Below are positions 26,750-37,472 of a DNA stretch of 64,000 nucleotides, piece by piece. The stretch covers positions 705,472-769,471 of the forward strand of contig JAMWZD010000001.1 in assembly GCA_024304995.1 (NCBI GenBank). Direction: 5' to 3'. The stretch comes from Rickettsiales bacterium. Its GTDB lineage: Bacteria > Pseudomonadota > Alphaproteobacteria > Rickettsiales > UBA998. The translations under genes were made by a program, and so were the position numbers. Below the pieces are notes generated by a model. The model had not been told where the DNA came from. It made no database searches and saw nothing but the letters and a program-made list of their open reading frames with translations. The first letter of the stretch is position 1; each line of letters begins with the position of its first letter.

Positions 26750-29076
26750 TGCAGCGTCTCTTTGCCATTACCTTCATATTATGCTCATTTCTGGCGATGC
26801 CAACGATCGCTCAGAATGCCCTGCCCCGTGTTATTTATAGTTTTTATGACAAGGAACAAAGCCCGACTCCGCGCTTTTCGATGTTGCATCGCGCTTCTGA
26901 AATGCCGCTAAATTATCTTGGCTTTCATATGGAATATTATAGTCTGGATGACCCGTTACCTGAATGGAGAGATGATGTTGCAGGCATGATGCTCTGGTTG
27001 CCTGCGGGTTCACATTTCAAGGATGGTAAAGCTTATCTTGACTGGATTGAAAAAGGCATCAGGAAAAATAAGAAATTTATATTTATGGGTGATGTCGGAT
27101 TTGACGGCAAGTTCATCACTGAAGAAGATAATCTGAAACATGCGAATGACGTATTAAAGCAAGTCGGGTTCACGTTAAAAGATGAGTGGGCAAATATTAC
27201 CTATAATGCAGACATTATCTTGAAAAACCCCAAAATGGTGGAGTATGAACGCAATTACTTTGGTATTTTGCCCAGTTTTAATGGTGTAAAAGCAACGAAA
27301 GATGCGACCAGCCATCTAACGGTAAGGCGCTACACAGATGAAAATATTGATGAATATTCTGATCTGGTCATCACCCATGAAAAAGGCGGCTACGTAGCGC
27401 GGGATTATGAGTTCTTCTATACAGAAAATAATGAAGAAGAAACGAAAACATCGCAGCGCTGGCTGATTAACCCATTCTATTTCTTCCGCACTATTTTGCT
27501 GGACGACTATACCCCTATTCCAGATGCAACCACAATCACAGGGAAGCGCATTTTTTACAGCCATATTGATGGTGATGGCTGGAACAATGTGTCTGAAATT
27601 AAGGAATATGCACAAAAGAAAACCCTTTCTTCCAAAGTGATGCTGGAAGAAATCTTAAAACCTTACAGTAATATCCCTTTCACGGTCGCACCGATTGTGA
27701 ATGATTTGCGCACGGATTGTTATGGTCTGCCCGAAAGCAAACAGATTGCCATTGATACATTTGCCCTGCCCAATGTAGAACCAGCCAGCCATACATTCAG
27801 CCATCCACTTTTATGGCGTTATTTTGAGCATTATAATCCACTTTATGAGGTAAAGTTTTTAAGCGACTATCCTGAATTGCCAGGCAGCACTAACTCTCTG
27901 TATGGGGCCATAAGCTCTGCCTTATCATCACGTACATATCTTGAAGAGCCGTGGCGCGAATTTATTGAGGCGACGGAACATTCTGAAACGTTAAATCCAA
28001 ACCCTGCCTTCAGGCGGAAAGGCGGGTTTTTTATTAATGATTATGTGACCCCCCGCAGTTATGCCTGTGAGCCGTTTGACATGCGCACAGAAATAGAAGG
28101 GTCTGTAGAATATATGCAGTCTCTCGCCCCTGCTGAAAAAGAAGTGCGTTTGCTGCAATGGTCAGGAGATACCAACCCGCCTGAAAATGCATTGCGCGTG
28201 GTGCGCGAAAATGGCTACGTCAATATTAATGGTGGGGACAGCCGCTTTGACCCTGAATACCCGTCTTATTCTTACGTAGCGCCACTGGGGCTGAAAGTTG
28301 GAAATGAGCGCCAGATCTATTCATCCAATAGCAACGAAAACACCTATACTGAGTTATGGAATGACCGTTTTTATGGGTTTAAACATCTGGTGAACACTGT
28401 GCAAAACACCGAATCACCACGGCGCGTCAGCCCGTTTAATATTTACTATCACTTATATTCTGCACAGAAACGCCCTTCTCTTGAAGCGGTAAAGCAGAAT
28501 TTAAATTACGCTCTGTCACAGGATATTATTCCTGTCTTCACCAGCACATATGTTGATATTGCGAATGGGTATTTCTCTGCCAATGTCATTCCTGAAGGCA
28601 ATATGAAATGGCGCATCACAAACCGTGGAGAATTAAATACGTTCCGTATTGACAATGCTACACTTAAAGCGCTTGACTGGAATCGTTCTGTCGGGGTGAT
28701 AGGACAGAAACATTATCAGGGAAGTTTATATGTCGCATTAGCGCCAGAATCCGAGGAAGCGGTAATCGCGTTAGAACCCATCACTGAACTTCGTTTCCCT
28801 GTAAATGCAGAGATGCCATATATAATTAGCAGCAGAATGTTAATAAAGTCTTTCCAAAACACTAAAAACATGTTAAGAGTGAGCGCCACTGGAATTGGCA
28901 AACAAGTGATGCAAATTTATTGGCCGCAGCAGGAAAAAGTACATGTTGTTGCCCGAAACTCGGAGAAATTATTGATGGAACGTGTTTATAATGTTAGCGA
29001 CGAACATGATATTAAACTCATTTTACAAAACGGTGATTTGTCTGAAGTCGAAATTTCTATTGTACCTGTGCAATAA
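26746..29076 (+). CDS. pelA: Pel deacetylase, C-terminal part of PelA as a separate protein
   Basis: 776 residues with its own signal peptide (1-22, ending TIAQ). Residues about 28-120 form an N-terminal domain. HIDGDGW at 273-279 and SHTFSHP at 348-354 give the Asp pair and the two metal histidines (H349, H353) of carbohydrate-esterase (NodB-like) sites, as in the PelA deacetylase domain. The C-terminal 200 residues look beta-rich. It would N-deacetylate GalNAc units of nascent Pel in the periplasm. It starts in a 4-base ATGA overlap with the hydrolase gene. Confidence 0.85.
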   Translation: MMQRLFAITFILCSFLAMPTIAQNALPRVIYSFYDKEQSPTPRFSMLHRASEMPLNYLGFHMEYYSLDDPLPEWRDDVAGMMLWLPAGSHFKDGKAYLDWIEKGIRKNKKFIFMGDVGFDGKFITEEDNLKHANDVLKQVGFTLKDEWANITYNADIILKNPKMVEYERNYFGILPSFNGVKATKDATSHLTVRRYTDENIDEYSDLVITHEKGGYVARDYEFFYTENNEEETKTSQRWLINPFYFFRTILLDDYTPIPDATTITGKRIFYSHIDGDGWNNVSEIKEYAQKKTLSSKVMLEEILKPYSNIPFTVAPIVNDLRTDCYGLPESKQIAIDTFALPNVEPASHTFSHPLLWRYFEHYNPLYEVKFLSDYPELPGSTNSLYGAISSALSSRTYLEEPWREFIEATEHSETLNPNPAFRRKGGFFINDYVTPRSYACEPFDMRTEIEGSVEYMQSLAPAEKEVRLLQWSGDTNPPENALRVVRENGYVNINGGDSRFDPEYPSYSYVAPLGLKVGNERQIYSSNSNENTYTELWNDRFYGFKHLVNTVQNTESPRRVSPFNIYYHLYSAQKRPSLEAVKQNLNYALSQDIIPVFTSTYVDIANGYFSANVIPEGNMKWRITNRGELNTFRIDNATLKALDWNRSVGVIGQKHYQGSLYVALAPESEEAVIALEPITELRFPVNAEMPYIISSRMLIKSFQNTKNMLRVSATGIGKQVMQIYWPQQEKVHVVARNSEKLLMERVYNVSDEHDIKLILQNGDLSEVEISIVPVQ

Positions 29077-29112
29077 ACTATTTAAAACACACGCTCAAAA
29101 AAAGTAGCTATT

Positions 29113-32100
29113 ATGAAAAAAGTCCGTTTTATTATTCTTACCTGCATTTTCGTTGTCGCAGCCTTTTTTTTCAGTCGCTATCTTGTACCTTCTAATGATG
29201 AAATCGCACTGACTACTTATAAAGACAAAGAGTTTGAAAAAGCGCTTGGGGATTATAAAACACAATATGAAAGAACGCAGGCCCCTGGCTCCACTGAAAA
29301 ACTGACTATTGGCACAGCCTCCAATCTGGCAGATGTTTACCTGCAATATGCGCAGATTGACAACGCAGTTGAAGTGATGGAACGTTTTGTTGAATTGAAT
29401 CCAGACAATATTGAAGCCCGCGTTAAATTGCTGGAACTATATGATCTGGCGCAACGCCCAGATGATGCGACTGAACAGCTTGAAATCATATTGCGTGAAA
29501 CGGACAAGCCTGAATATCGTGACAAACTGAAGTCGGCATATTTGCTGTCTGAAAAGACAGGAAAAACCATTCCTTTAATGTTTGAAATTATTGGCAATAA
29601 AGGCGAAGGCTCTGCACAGGAATTCAGACGACTGGCACGTTTGTTAGCATCAACAAAGCGTTATGAAGAAGCGCTGGAAGTAATGAATCTGTTTGAGGAA
29701 CGTTACGCCAGCGAATTTATTTTTGATGATTATGAACTGAAACTGCGCCTGCTGATTGAAAATGAAAAATTTGCTGATGCTCAGAAATATGCCTTGTTCC
29801 TGCGTGACAAAAACCTTTCGCGTGACGAGATTTCCAATATTTCTAACGTGTTGTTATACCGCGTGAACCCACAGGCAGCGCTTGAATTTATTCGTGGTTA
29901 TATCAATGAAGTTGAAAAAAGCCCTCGCCTGCTATCACAATATGTCAGCATCTTATCCGCAACCGATAATTCTGAAGCGGCTTATAGTATCTTAAAACAA
30001 CAATATGATAATGGTGTGCTGCATCCCAGCCTTTATGACGAAATGGTGGCTCTGTCCATTCGATATGGCAATGATGAATTGGCAAATAGTTTAATCAAGG
30101 ATATTCCATATAATAATCTTGAAGAAGACGAAGTTATCGCCATGATTGATGTAGGGCTGCGCTATAAAAAACCAGCTCTGCTTGAGGCATTGAAACCACG
30201 TGCGGTGCAGGTGGCTGAGCGCAACAATGATGATTATCTGCTCGCCATGCTGACTGTGGCAGAAGGCGCGCGCAACCCTGCGCTTGTGGTGCAAAGCCTG
30301 AAAGCACAACCTTCTTTTGCAAAACGTCTGCAACTGGCGCAATTATGCGCTCAACAGAATGTAGCGCCTTGTGTCACTGCATTTTCTGAGATGATTCCGC
30401 CTGTGCAGACCATGACAGATGCGGATATTGTTGCCACGGCGCAATTACTGCGTGAATCAAAGAATTACAATGATGCATATGCATTGATTAACCGCGCACG
30501 AGAAATGCGTCAGAACCCTGAATTTGATGCGGTATGGTTCCCGTTAGCTGCGATTAAAGCGGATAATGATGTGATTGATGCTTTCTTAGCTGAAGACCCT
30601 GAATATCTCTCACAGGACACATTTACTACCGCATATTATCTGGCAGCAAATAATGGACAATATCAGAATGCAGGAGATATTGCAGAATATGTCTATAAAA
30701 AAGACGACTCATCTGAAAATCGTGAGTTAATTACGCAGACTTACATGCGCGCCAAGCAATATGAAAATGCATTGCCGTTACTGCGCGAAGACAAAGACAA
30801 AAGCGCAAACGCTGAAAATGATTATCTATTCGTGTTGTCAAAACTGGCACGCAAAAAAGCAGAATATGCACGTGAATTGTCTGAATATGGCAGCAAAGTG
30901 CTTAACAGCAATATCAGCGATAAGCGTCGCCAGAATATCATATATGCATTGGTGGATGGCGGTCAGCAGCATACGGTTATGCCTTATGTACGCAACCTTG
31001 CGCTGCAGCGTCCTGATGAATGGGCATTTCTCTATGCAGATTATCTTAAGAAGCGCAGTGGCAATGAGGCCTATCGCAATTTCTGGATGGATGTAGCGGC
31101 GCGTCACAAAAATAATGATACATTACGTTCGCAGATTGCCTATAATCTGCTCGAACAGGGATACTCAGCAGATGCAGAAGCCATCTTTATGGATGTGGCG
31201 AAAGACAAACCTGCAGATTCAGACATGGTGAAACAGCTTGTGTATATCTGGAGCCCTGTGTTTGACGCAGAGGCGTTAAGCTGGCTGAACCAACGCGCAG
31301 CCAATGCTGACACAATAGAAGAGCAGCAGGAATGGATCACTTTAATGGCGAATGGTGTAACAGATGAGCAGCTTGCAGGCATGGTGGAAAGCTACCCGCA
31401 ACTTCTTGAGCAACGCATCTTCGAAGAGCGCTATCTAGATTATGTTCAGCGCACACAGACTCCTGAAGCAGGCAAAACTATTATAGCGAATTACATTGCC
31501 CCGCGGATTGACAATACGTATGAATTGCAGCGCCTGAACCGCTACGCGGAATTTGCCAATGCCTATAATCTGAATGAGATTGAGCGCAATGCTTACAAGC
31601 GCGGACTGGCTCTGTCACCTGATCATCCTGAAATGCTCGCACGTCTGGGCGTATCTTACTATGGTGAAGCGGATTATTCCCGCAGTGAAGAACTGCTTTC
31701 GCATTACTTCAATACTGGTGCGGATGAGCGTGCAATGAGCATCCCCTCTTTTTACCGCCCTGAATATTACTATGCAGAACTGCTTCGCCGCGAGCGCAGA
31801 AATGAAGAAGCGGAGGTATATTATCAGCGTGTGATAGACATGGCGGCACAAACACCCGCTTCAGATACTGAATTGCAGTCTATGGCAGCAAGAGCCTATG
31901 CTTATACGGGCAATGTGGATGAAGCAAAAGCGCGTTTTCAGGAATTAATTGCTGCCAATCCTGAAAGTCGTCAGTTAAAAGCTGAATATTCCTCTATGTT
32001 GCTGGAAACCAGAAACTATGATCTGGTAGAACCATCCTTGCAGGACTGGAAAGACCCCGCCATAAAACAATATGCCCTCACCCCAATGTCACTTTCTGCG

Positions 32101-33495
32101 CTGAATGCTTCGGCGTACCGTTTGATTGATGGCAATACGCGCATTTTGTTAAAGCACGGGGAGACTGAGTCTATCACTATGCCACAAAGCGATCAGTATG
32201 ACTGGTTGAGCTACACTCAGGAAGGCTATGAAGAAACCATGATTGTTGCAAAGCCTGGCTATCGTCTGCAAGTGATGAACAGTACGGATGGCACAACGTG
32301 GATTCATCCTGAAAAAACAGAAGACCAGTTTGAGACAATCGCGGAAAAGAATTATGACATTCGCAATGCGCTGACATTTGCACGTTACAATGTGGAAACA
32401 GGGAATGAATATGAAGCGGCAAAAGCGTCACAGAAACTGGCGAATGAATATCCTCAAAACGCTGAAGTATTAGGATTTACCGCTAACATTCAGAATTTTG
32501 TAGGCAACTGGCCTTATGCTCGCAGGCTGGTGGACAAGGCGCATGAATTGCAGCCTGAAAATGAAGATATTCTCGCATTGCAGCGCGGTATTGAGCGCGA
32601 ACATGCTTCAACCATTTATATTGACGGGGAGTGGCGGCAGCTGGCAGATAATAATGAATTCATCACTACGATTGGTGGTGAATATGACCTGAATGAGAAC
32701 ACCCAAATCGGGATCGTTGTTCAAAATGATAGCGTAGACTCACAGGTGCTGACGCTCCCAAACGGACAGATTGGTGAGTTTAATGACCAAAAGCAGCGTG
32801 GCGAATTGTTCCTGCGTCACTTCACAGAAAATGGTGATCAGTCGCAGATTTCGATTTTTGGAAACAATAATACTGCTGGTATCGGTTTATATCACGCCTT
32901 CATCAACCCGCTTGGCAATACGCGTTTAGGTGCTGAATATCACCGCCCTAACTGGGATTTTGTGGAAGGCGTGCTGACAGATGCAACACGCGACCGCATT
33001 TTTGTGGGTCACCGCAAATCCTTTGCTAACCGAATCACTGCGGATGTTGAGGTGGGGTATAATCGCTACAACGTCAAGGATTTTGACAATGTGTCAGACA
33101 CAGGCACTGTTACTGCAACTGTTGCACGTCAGGTGCTGGACATACCTTATGTTGCAGTAGGGTACGGTCTGGATGCTGAATATGAAATTGATGAAGAAAA
33201 TGGCATTGATCAGAATGGCGTTCCATTCCAGCGCTTCCCGATGGACAGCCGTGAAGTACATGCATTAACGGTCTTCGGAAATCATCAGATTGATGAAGAT
33301 ACAGTCGCAGAAGGATTCGCCAGTTACGGTTATGACCGCATTTCAGGTGATTCAGGGCCATTGCTGGAAGGACGCCTTACGCGCTACCTGACAGATCGTG
33401 TTGCCATTCAGGGTCGCGCAGGGTACGGTTTCCGAGGCGGACCAAATGAAGGTGACGTTACGCGCGCGGGCGTCAGATTACAATATCGTTATTAA
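29113..33495 (+). CDS. pelB: Pel export protein PelB (TPR plus outer-membrane barrel)
   Basis: 1460 residues, longer than the roughly 1190-residue Pseudomonas protein. One N-terminal membrane helix (about 5-24), then a very long TPR-rich superhelix (about 50-1170; recognisable helical repeats such as LADVYLQYAQIDNAVEVMER and AARAYAYTGNVDEAKARFQE), then a C-terminal beta barrel of about 280 residues with alternating strands, ending GVRLQYRY with a terminal aromatic. It would link PelA in the periplasm to an outer-membrane pore for Pel. The larger TPR region may compensate for the absent PelC, but this is speculation. Confidence 0.9.
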   Translation: MKKVRFIILTCIFVVAAFFFSRYLVPSNDEIALTTYKDKEFEKALGDYKTQYERTQAPGSTEKLTIGTASNLADVYLQYAQIDNAVEVMERFVELNPDNIEARVKLLELYDLAQRPDDATEQLEIILRETDKPEYRDKLKSAYLLSEKTGKTIPLMFEIIGNKGEGSAQEFRRLARLLASTKRYEEALEVMNLFEERYASEFIFDDYELKLRLLIENEKFADAQKYALFLRDKNLSRDEISNISNVLLYRVNPQAALEFIRGYINEVEKSPRLLSQYVSILSATDNSEAAYSILKQQYDNGVLHPSLYDEMVALSIRYGNDELANSLIKDIPYNNLEEDEVIAMIDVGLRYKKPALLEALKPRAVQVAERNNDDYLLAMLTVAEGARNPALVVQSLKAQPSFAKRLQLAQLCAQQNVAPCVTAFSEMIPPVQTMTDADIVATAQLLRESKNYNDAYALINRAREMRQNPEFDAVWFPLAAIKADNDVIDAFLAEDPEYLSQDTFTTAYYLAANNGQYQNAGDIAEYVYKKDDSSENRELITQTYMRAKQYENALPLLREDKDKSANAENDYLFVLSKLARKKAEYARELSEYGSKVLNSNISDKRRQNIIYALVDGGQQHTVMPYVRNLALQRPDEWAFLYADYLKKRSGNEAYRNFWMDVAARHKNNDTLRSQIAYNLLEQGYSADAEAIFMDVAKDKPADSDMVKQLVYIWSPVFDAEALSWLNQRAANADTIEEQQEWITLMANGVTDEQLAGMVESYPQLLEQRIFEERYLDYVQRTQTPEAGKTIIANYIAPRIDNTYELQRLNRYAEFANAYNLNEIERNAYKRGLALSPDHPEMLARLGVSYYGEADYSRSEELLSHYFNTGADERAMSIPSFYRPEYYYAELLRRERRNEEAEVYYQRVIDMAAQTPASDTELQSMAARAYAYTGNVDEAKARFQELIAANPESRQLKAEYSSMLLETRNYDLVEPSLQDWKDPAIKQYALTPMSLSALNASAYRLIDGNTRILLKHGETESITMPQSDQYDWLSYTQEGYEETMIVAKPGYRLQVMNSTDGTTWIHPEKTEDQFETIAEKNYDIRNALTFARYNVETGNEYEAAKASQKLANEYPQNAEVLGFTANIQNFVGNWPYARRLVDKAHELQPENEDILALQRGIEREHASTIYIDGEWRQLADNNEFITTIGGEYDLNENTQIGIVVQNDSVDSQVLTLPNGQIGEFNDQKQRGELFLRHFTENGDQSQISIFGNNNTAGIGLYHAFINPLGNTRLGAEYHRPNWDFVEGVLTDATRDRIFVGHRKSFANRITADVEVGYNRYNVKDFDNVSDTGTVTATVARQVLDIPYVAVGYGLDAEYEIDEENGIDQNGVPFQRFPMDSREVHALTVFGNHQIDEDTVAEGFASYGYDRISGDSGPLLEGRLTRYLTDRVAIQGRAGYGFRGGPNEGDVTRAGVRLQYRY

Positions 33496-33514
33496 TAGTT
33501 ACAGAGATTAACCT

Positions 33515-34852
33515 ATGAGAACACATCGCAGAATAATGGGATTACGACTGAGTGCATTGATAGAAATAGCTATCTTCTTTGCCATCATGTTTTTGCTTGA
33601 ATATCTGGTGGGCGCCAGCCCCCGATTTATGGAGACATCACCACATCCATATTGGATTATTGTGCTGATAATCGCAGCCACTTATGGTTCAATGGAAGGG
33701 CTAATTGCCGTATTTGCTGCATCTTTGGCATTGTTGCTGTTTAACATCCCTGAACAGGGCATTGATCAGGATCTTTATGCATGGCTGTATGAAATTGCGA
33801 TTCGCCCGATATTATGGCTGGTCGGTGGTGTTGTCATCGGTGAAATTTCTCTGCGTCATATACGCCATCTGCGTGAAACACGTGAAGAACTGGAAGATAG
33901 CCGAGAGCGCGAAACGACCTTTGCCCGTTATTATGAGCAGGCAAAAGGGCGCAAGGAAAAGCTGGAACTGAATATTGCAGGTCAGTTGCGCACAGAAACC
34001 GCAGCTTACCGCGCCGCAAAGTCTATTGAAAAACTGCATCCAGATGATGTGATCGACGGTGTCAGCAACTTAGTAACCTCCATTATGGGGTGTGAGAAAT
34101 TCTCGCTTTATATGTTGGACGGAGACGTATTGCGCAGACGTATGAGCAGTGGTTGGGATGCATCAGATTCTGATCAGCTGGATACAGAATATCGCTCACA
34201 CACACAGCTATATCAGTCGATGGTGGGTCGTCGTGAGTTGCTTAGCGTGGTGAATGAAGAACATGAGCGCATTTTAGCAGGTGAAGGTATTCTGGCAGGA
34301 CCATTAGTTGACCCGGACAGCAAGACCGTTTTCGGTATGTTAAAAATTGAGGATATGCCCTTTCTGGAACTGAACCTGAATACAGTGGAAACATTCCGCG
34401 CCATCTGTGAATGGATCACACTGGCGCTGATTAATGCAGGGCATTACCAGACCGCCGTAGAAAGCTCTACCGTCAATCCAGAACATAATCTGATGACGCG
34501 CAGCTTCTTCAATCGTTACAAGGATTATATTTCTGCACTGGCGCAGCGTTTAAAATTCAACGTCTATACATTAAATATTAGTGTTGCGAATGTGGATGCG
34601 CTGGATGTGGACACGCGAATTTCTGTTGCTAAAGTATTGTCGCAAACAGTGCAGAAAACATTGCGTAGTGTTGATTTTGCCTTTGACCATCAGCAAAATA
34701 ATGGCAACTTTGCGATTATTCTGCCTGCAACAGATGCCAAAGGGGCAGAAGTGGTGCGCCGCAAGATTGAAAAAGAGTTGCTCTCCGCGGCTTCAAAACA
34801 GGCGCGTGGTGCGCAGTTCGCCTTCTCACTTACTCCCATTCATGAGGTTTAA
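33515..34852 (+). CDS. pelD: c-di-GMP receptor PelD
   Basis: 445 residues. Four membrane helices (about 14-110), a coiled linker, a GAF domain (about 170-310) and a degenerate GGDEF domain. The active-site position is NNGNF (395-399), so it cannot make c-di-GMP, but the inhibitory-site motif RSVD (R384-D387) that binds c-di-GMP is retained, as in Pseudomonas PelD. It would switch on Pel synthesis by contacting PelE/F/G when c-di-GMP is high. 19 bases after pelB, 3 bases before pelE. No pelC lies between pelB and pelD. Confidence 0.92.
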   Translation: MRTHRRIMGLRLSALIEIAIFFAIMFLLEYLVGASPRFMETSPHPYWIIVLIIAATYGSMEGLIAVFAASLALLLFNIPEQGIDQDLYAWLYEIAIRPILWLVGGVVIGEISLRHIRHLRETREELEDSRERETTFARYYEQAKGRKEKLELNIAGQLRTETAAYRAAKSIEKLHPDDVIDGVSNLVTSIMGCEKFSLYMLDGDVLRRRMSSGWDASDSDQLDTEYRSHTQLYQSMVGRRELLSVVNEEHERILAGEGILAGPLVDPDSKTVFGMLKIEDMPFLELNLNTVETFRAICEWITLALINAGHYQTAVESSTVNPEHNLMTRSFFNRYKDYISALAQRLKFNVYTLNISVANVDALDVDTRISVAKVLSQTVQKTLRSVDFAFDHQQNNGNFAIILPATDAKGAEVVRRKIEKELLSAASKQARGAQFAFSLTPIHEV

Positions 34853-34855
34853 ACC

Positions 34856-35962
34856 ATGAATAAAGCGTATGATACGGTAGAGGAATATTTCCGCCCCGAA
34901 GATTTGCATGAGCGCGAAAAGGTGGAGCATAGTGATGAGATTATTACGCTTATCATCAGCATCATCTGGACATGCCTACACGCGCTGAACAGCTATTGGC
35001 TGTTCTGGGGGCATATTTCATTGTCCCTTGCTGTTATCATTCATTTCGCACTATTCATCATAGCCACCCTCATCACTTGGTCGTTCGCCAAATTGGGACG
35101 TGATATTCGTTATGGTTATGTGCTGAGCGTTTCAACACTGGCATCTGGTGTATTCGGCGCATTTGGGATGGTGATATGCTGCGTCACATCATTATATTAT
35201 AATATGGTCGCACAACCCTTCTCACTTTGGTATCAGACCATTTTCCCAAAAGAAGTGCTGACCCATGAAGAAGAAATTTATGAGTTGATTGAAACAGGAA
35301 AAGATGAAGGCGCGAAGATCTATAATGTTGTGCCGTTTATCGACGTGATTACTCTTGGCACTGAAGCACAGAAACGTCGCGCCCTTTCACGAATGACAGA
35401 TCATTTCAATCCAACATTCGCCCCTGCATACAAGAAAGCCTTGCAGGATGAAAGCAACGCCATCCGCGTTCAGGCAGCATCATCCATCACTAAAATTGAA
35501 AATCAGTTCAGTTCTATGCTGATGAAAATTGAGCAACTGGAAAAGAAACATCCTAACGACATGAAAATAAAGCTGGGGCTGGCGCGTTATTATGACAGCT
35601 ATGCCTTCACAGGGTTGCTGGATGATGCACGCGAAGAAGAAAACCAGATTAAAGCACTGGAAAAATATCGTGAATATCTGGAAGGTCGTCCTGAAGATAT
35701 TGAAGCGCGTATCGAAGCAGGTCGCCTGCTGCTTCGCACAGGTGAATATGAACAGGTGCTGGAACTCTTCAATGACTGTATTGAAGCGGGTTACGGCAAT
35801 GACACGTTAAAATTATGGATGGTGGAAGCCTTGTTTGAAGCAGGTCGTTTTAAAGAACTACGCCGCATTGCACCTGAATGTCAGGACGCGATTGAGGATA
35901 TGAGAAGCATTCGTCCGCGCCTTGTGCGTGCCGTTGAATATTGGGGAGCAGGGAATGAATAA
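34856..35962 (+). CDS. pelE: Pel inner-membrane protein PelE
   Basis: 368 residues. Two to three membrane helices near residues 28-110, then a cytoplasmic helical region with TPR-like repeats (ALEKYREYLEGRPEDIEARIEAGRLLLRTGEYEQ... and following). This matches PelE, which joins PelD and PelG in the synthase complex. Identification relies strongly on order between pelD and pelF. It starts 3 bases after pelD and its stop overlaps the pelF start by 8 bases. Confidence 0.88.
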   Translation: MNKAYDTVEEYFRPEDLHEREKVEHSDEIITLIISIIWTCLHALNSYWLFWGHISLSLAVIIHFALFIIATLITWSFAKLGRDIRYGYVLSVSTLASGVFGAFGMVICCVTSLYYNMVAQPFSLWYQTIFPKEVLTHEEEIYELIETGKDEGAKIYNVVPFIDVITLGTEAQKRRALSRMTDHFNPTFAPAYKKALQDESNAIRVQAASSITKIENQFSSMLMKIEQLEKKHPNDMKIKLGLARYYDSYAFTGLLDDAREEENQIKALEKYREYLEGRPEDIEARIEAGRLLLRTGEYEQVLELFNDCIEAGYGNDTLKLWMVEALFEAGRFKELRRIAPECQDAIEDMRSIRPRLVRAVEYWGAGNE

Positions 35963-37469
35963 TTCACAGCAGCGCATTTCACAGAAACTACCCGATGATT
36001 TCAAGCGTCATGCAGATGTTTGTCTGGTGCTGGAAGGAACCTACCCTTATGTGAAAGGTGGCGTTTCCAGCTGGACACATGACCTGATACGCAATCAGAG
36101 CGATAAAACCTTCCATATTATATCCCTGCTGCCAGGGACAGAAGCACCGAAAGTGATTTTTGAACTGCCTGATAATGTGGTCAGCGTTACAAATGTGTTT
36201 CTGGGGCAATTTAAAAAGAAGAGCGGCAAGCCGATTGGAAATTTGATGCAGCAGATGCAGCCTATTTTGTCTCGTATTTTGCATAATCAGGCAGATCGTG
36301 CAGATTTCCACAATCTCATCCAGATTTTAAAACCTGTGCAAAATCGTGTAGGCGGAGATTATCTGCTTAATAGTGAAGATGCATGGAATGTGCTGGTGGA
36401 AATGTATGAATCACGTTACCGCGAAAGCTCTATGCTGGATTATTTCTGGTCATGGCGTGCGTTGCTCGGTTCGGTGTTCTCCATCCTGTTTGCACCCCTG
36501 CCTGATGCCGATATTTATCATACTATTTGTACGGGCTATGCTGGCTTGCTGGCAGCACGCGCATCCATCGAAAAGGATCGCCCTGCTCTGCTCACAGAAC
36601 ATGGGATTTACACAAGCGAACGCCGCATAGAAATTGCGTCAGCAGACTGGCTGGAACAAACAGCCTCCTCACAGCTCACCATTGATGATCTGCGCGCAGA
36701 TTTGAGGGATTTATGGATTGATGCATTCAGCAATTACTCCAAAATCTGTTATGAATGCAGCAGCAAAATTGTTACCCTGTATCAGGGCAATCAGATCGCG
36801 CAGCTTTCTGACGGAGCAGATCTGCACAAACTGATGGTAATTCCCAACGGGATTGATATTGAACGTTTCTCTGCGATTGAGCGCAAAGAACATGATGTTC
36901 CCACCATCGCTATGATTGGACGTGTTGTGCCAATTAAAGATGTAAAAAGTTTCATTCGTGCCTGCGGCATCATCCGTTCTGTAATGGGTGAGGTAAAAAT
37001 TTATATTATGGGGAACACAACGGAAGATCCCGAATATTACGAAGAATGCCGTCAGATCGTTGCACATGCAGGACTAGAAAATTCACTGGAATTTACAGGT
37101 TCTGTACGTATTGATGATTATTTGCCTGAAGTGGATATAATCGTCTTTACTTCCATTTCAGAAGCGCAGCCGCTTGTAATTCTGGAAGCAGGCGCTGCAG
37201 GCATTCCTGTAGTGGCAACCTCCGTTGGTGCTTGCGAAGAAATGATTTATGGACCAGACGGAGAAGAACCGAAACTCGGCGCTGGGGGCGCAGTCGTGCC
37301 ACTGGCAAACCCAAGCGCAACCGCGCAGGCTGCCATTCGTTTGTTAAGCGATCCTGCCTATTATCAGGAATGCTCACATGCCATCAAACAGCGCGTGCAC
37401 CGTTATTACACCCAATCACAGCAACAGCTCGCTTATAGAGAGCTCTATGCGTCATTATCAGAGGATTAA
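35955..37469 (+). CDS. pelF: Pel glycosyltransferase PelF (GT4)
   Basis: Cytosolic glycosyltransferase that polymerises Pel from UDP-GalNAc. 504 residues, almost the length of the Pseudomonas protein. The N-terminus carries VCLVLEGTYPYVKGGVSSW, a hallmark of PelF; the GT-B C-terminal domain has IGRVVPIKDVKSFI and the E-x7-E motif at E403/E411 (EAQPLVILE). ATG 35955 was chosen over an upstream in-frame start inside pelE because the family begins just before KRHADVCLV. Confidence 0.95.
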   Translation: MNNSQQRISQKLPDDFKRHADVCLVLEGTYPYVKGGVSSWTHDLIRNQSDKTFHIISLLPGTEAPKVIFELPDNVVSVTNVFLGQFKKKSGKPIGNLMQQMQPILSRILHNQADRADFHNLIQILKPVQNRVGGDYLLNSEDAWNVLVEMYESRYRESSMLDYFWSWRALLGSVFSILFAPLPDADIYHTICTGYAGLLAARASIEKDRPALLTEHGIYTSERRIEIASADWLEQTASSQLTIDDLRADLRDLWIDAFSNYSKICYECSSKIVTLYQGNQIAQLSDGADLHKLMVIPNGIDIERFSAIERKEHDVPTIAMIGRVVPIKDVKSFIRACGIIRSVMGEVKIYIMGNTTEDPEYYEECRQIVAHAGLENSLEFTGSVRIDDYLPEVDIIVFTSISEAQPLVILEAGAAGIPVVATSVGACEEMIYGPDGEEPKLGAGGAVVPLANPSATAQAAIRLLSDPAYYQECSHAIKQRVHRYYTQSQQQLAYRELYASLSED

Positions 37470-37472
37470 GAC

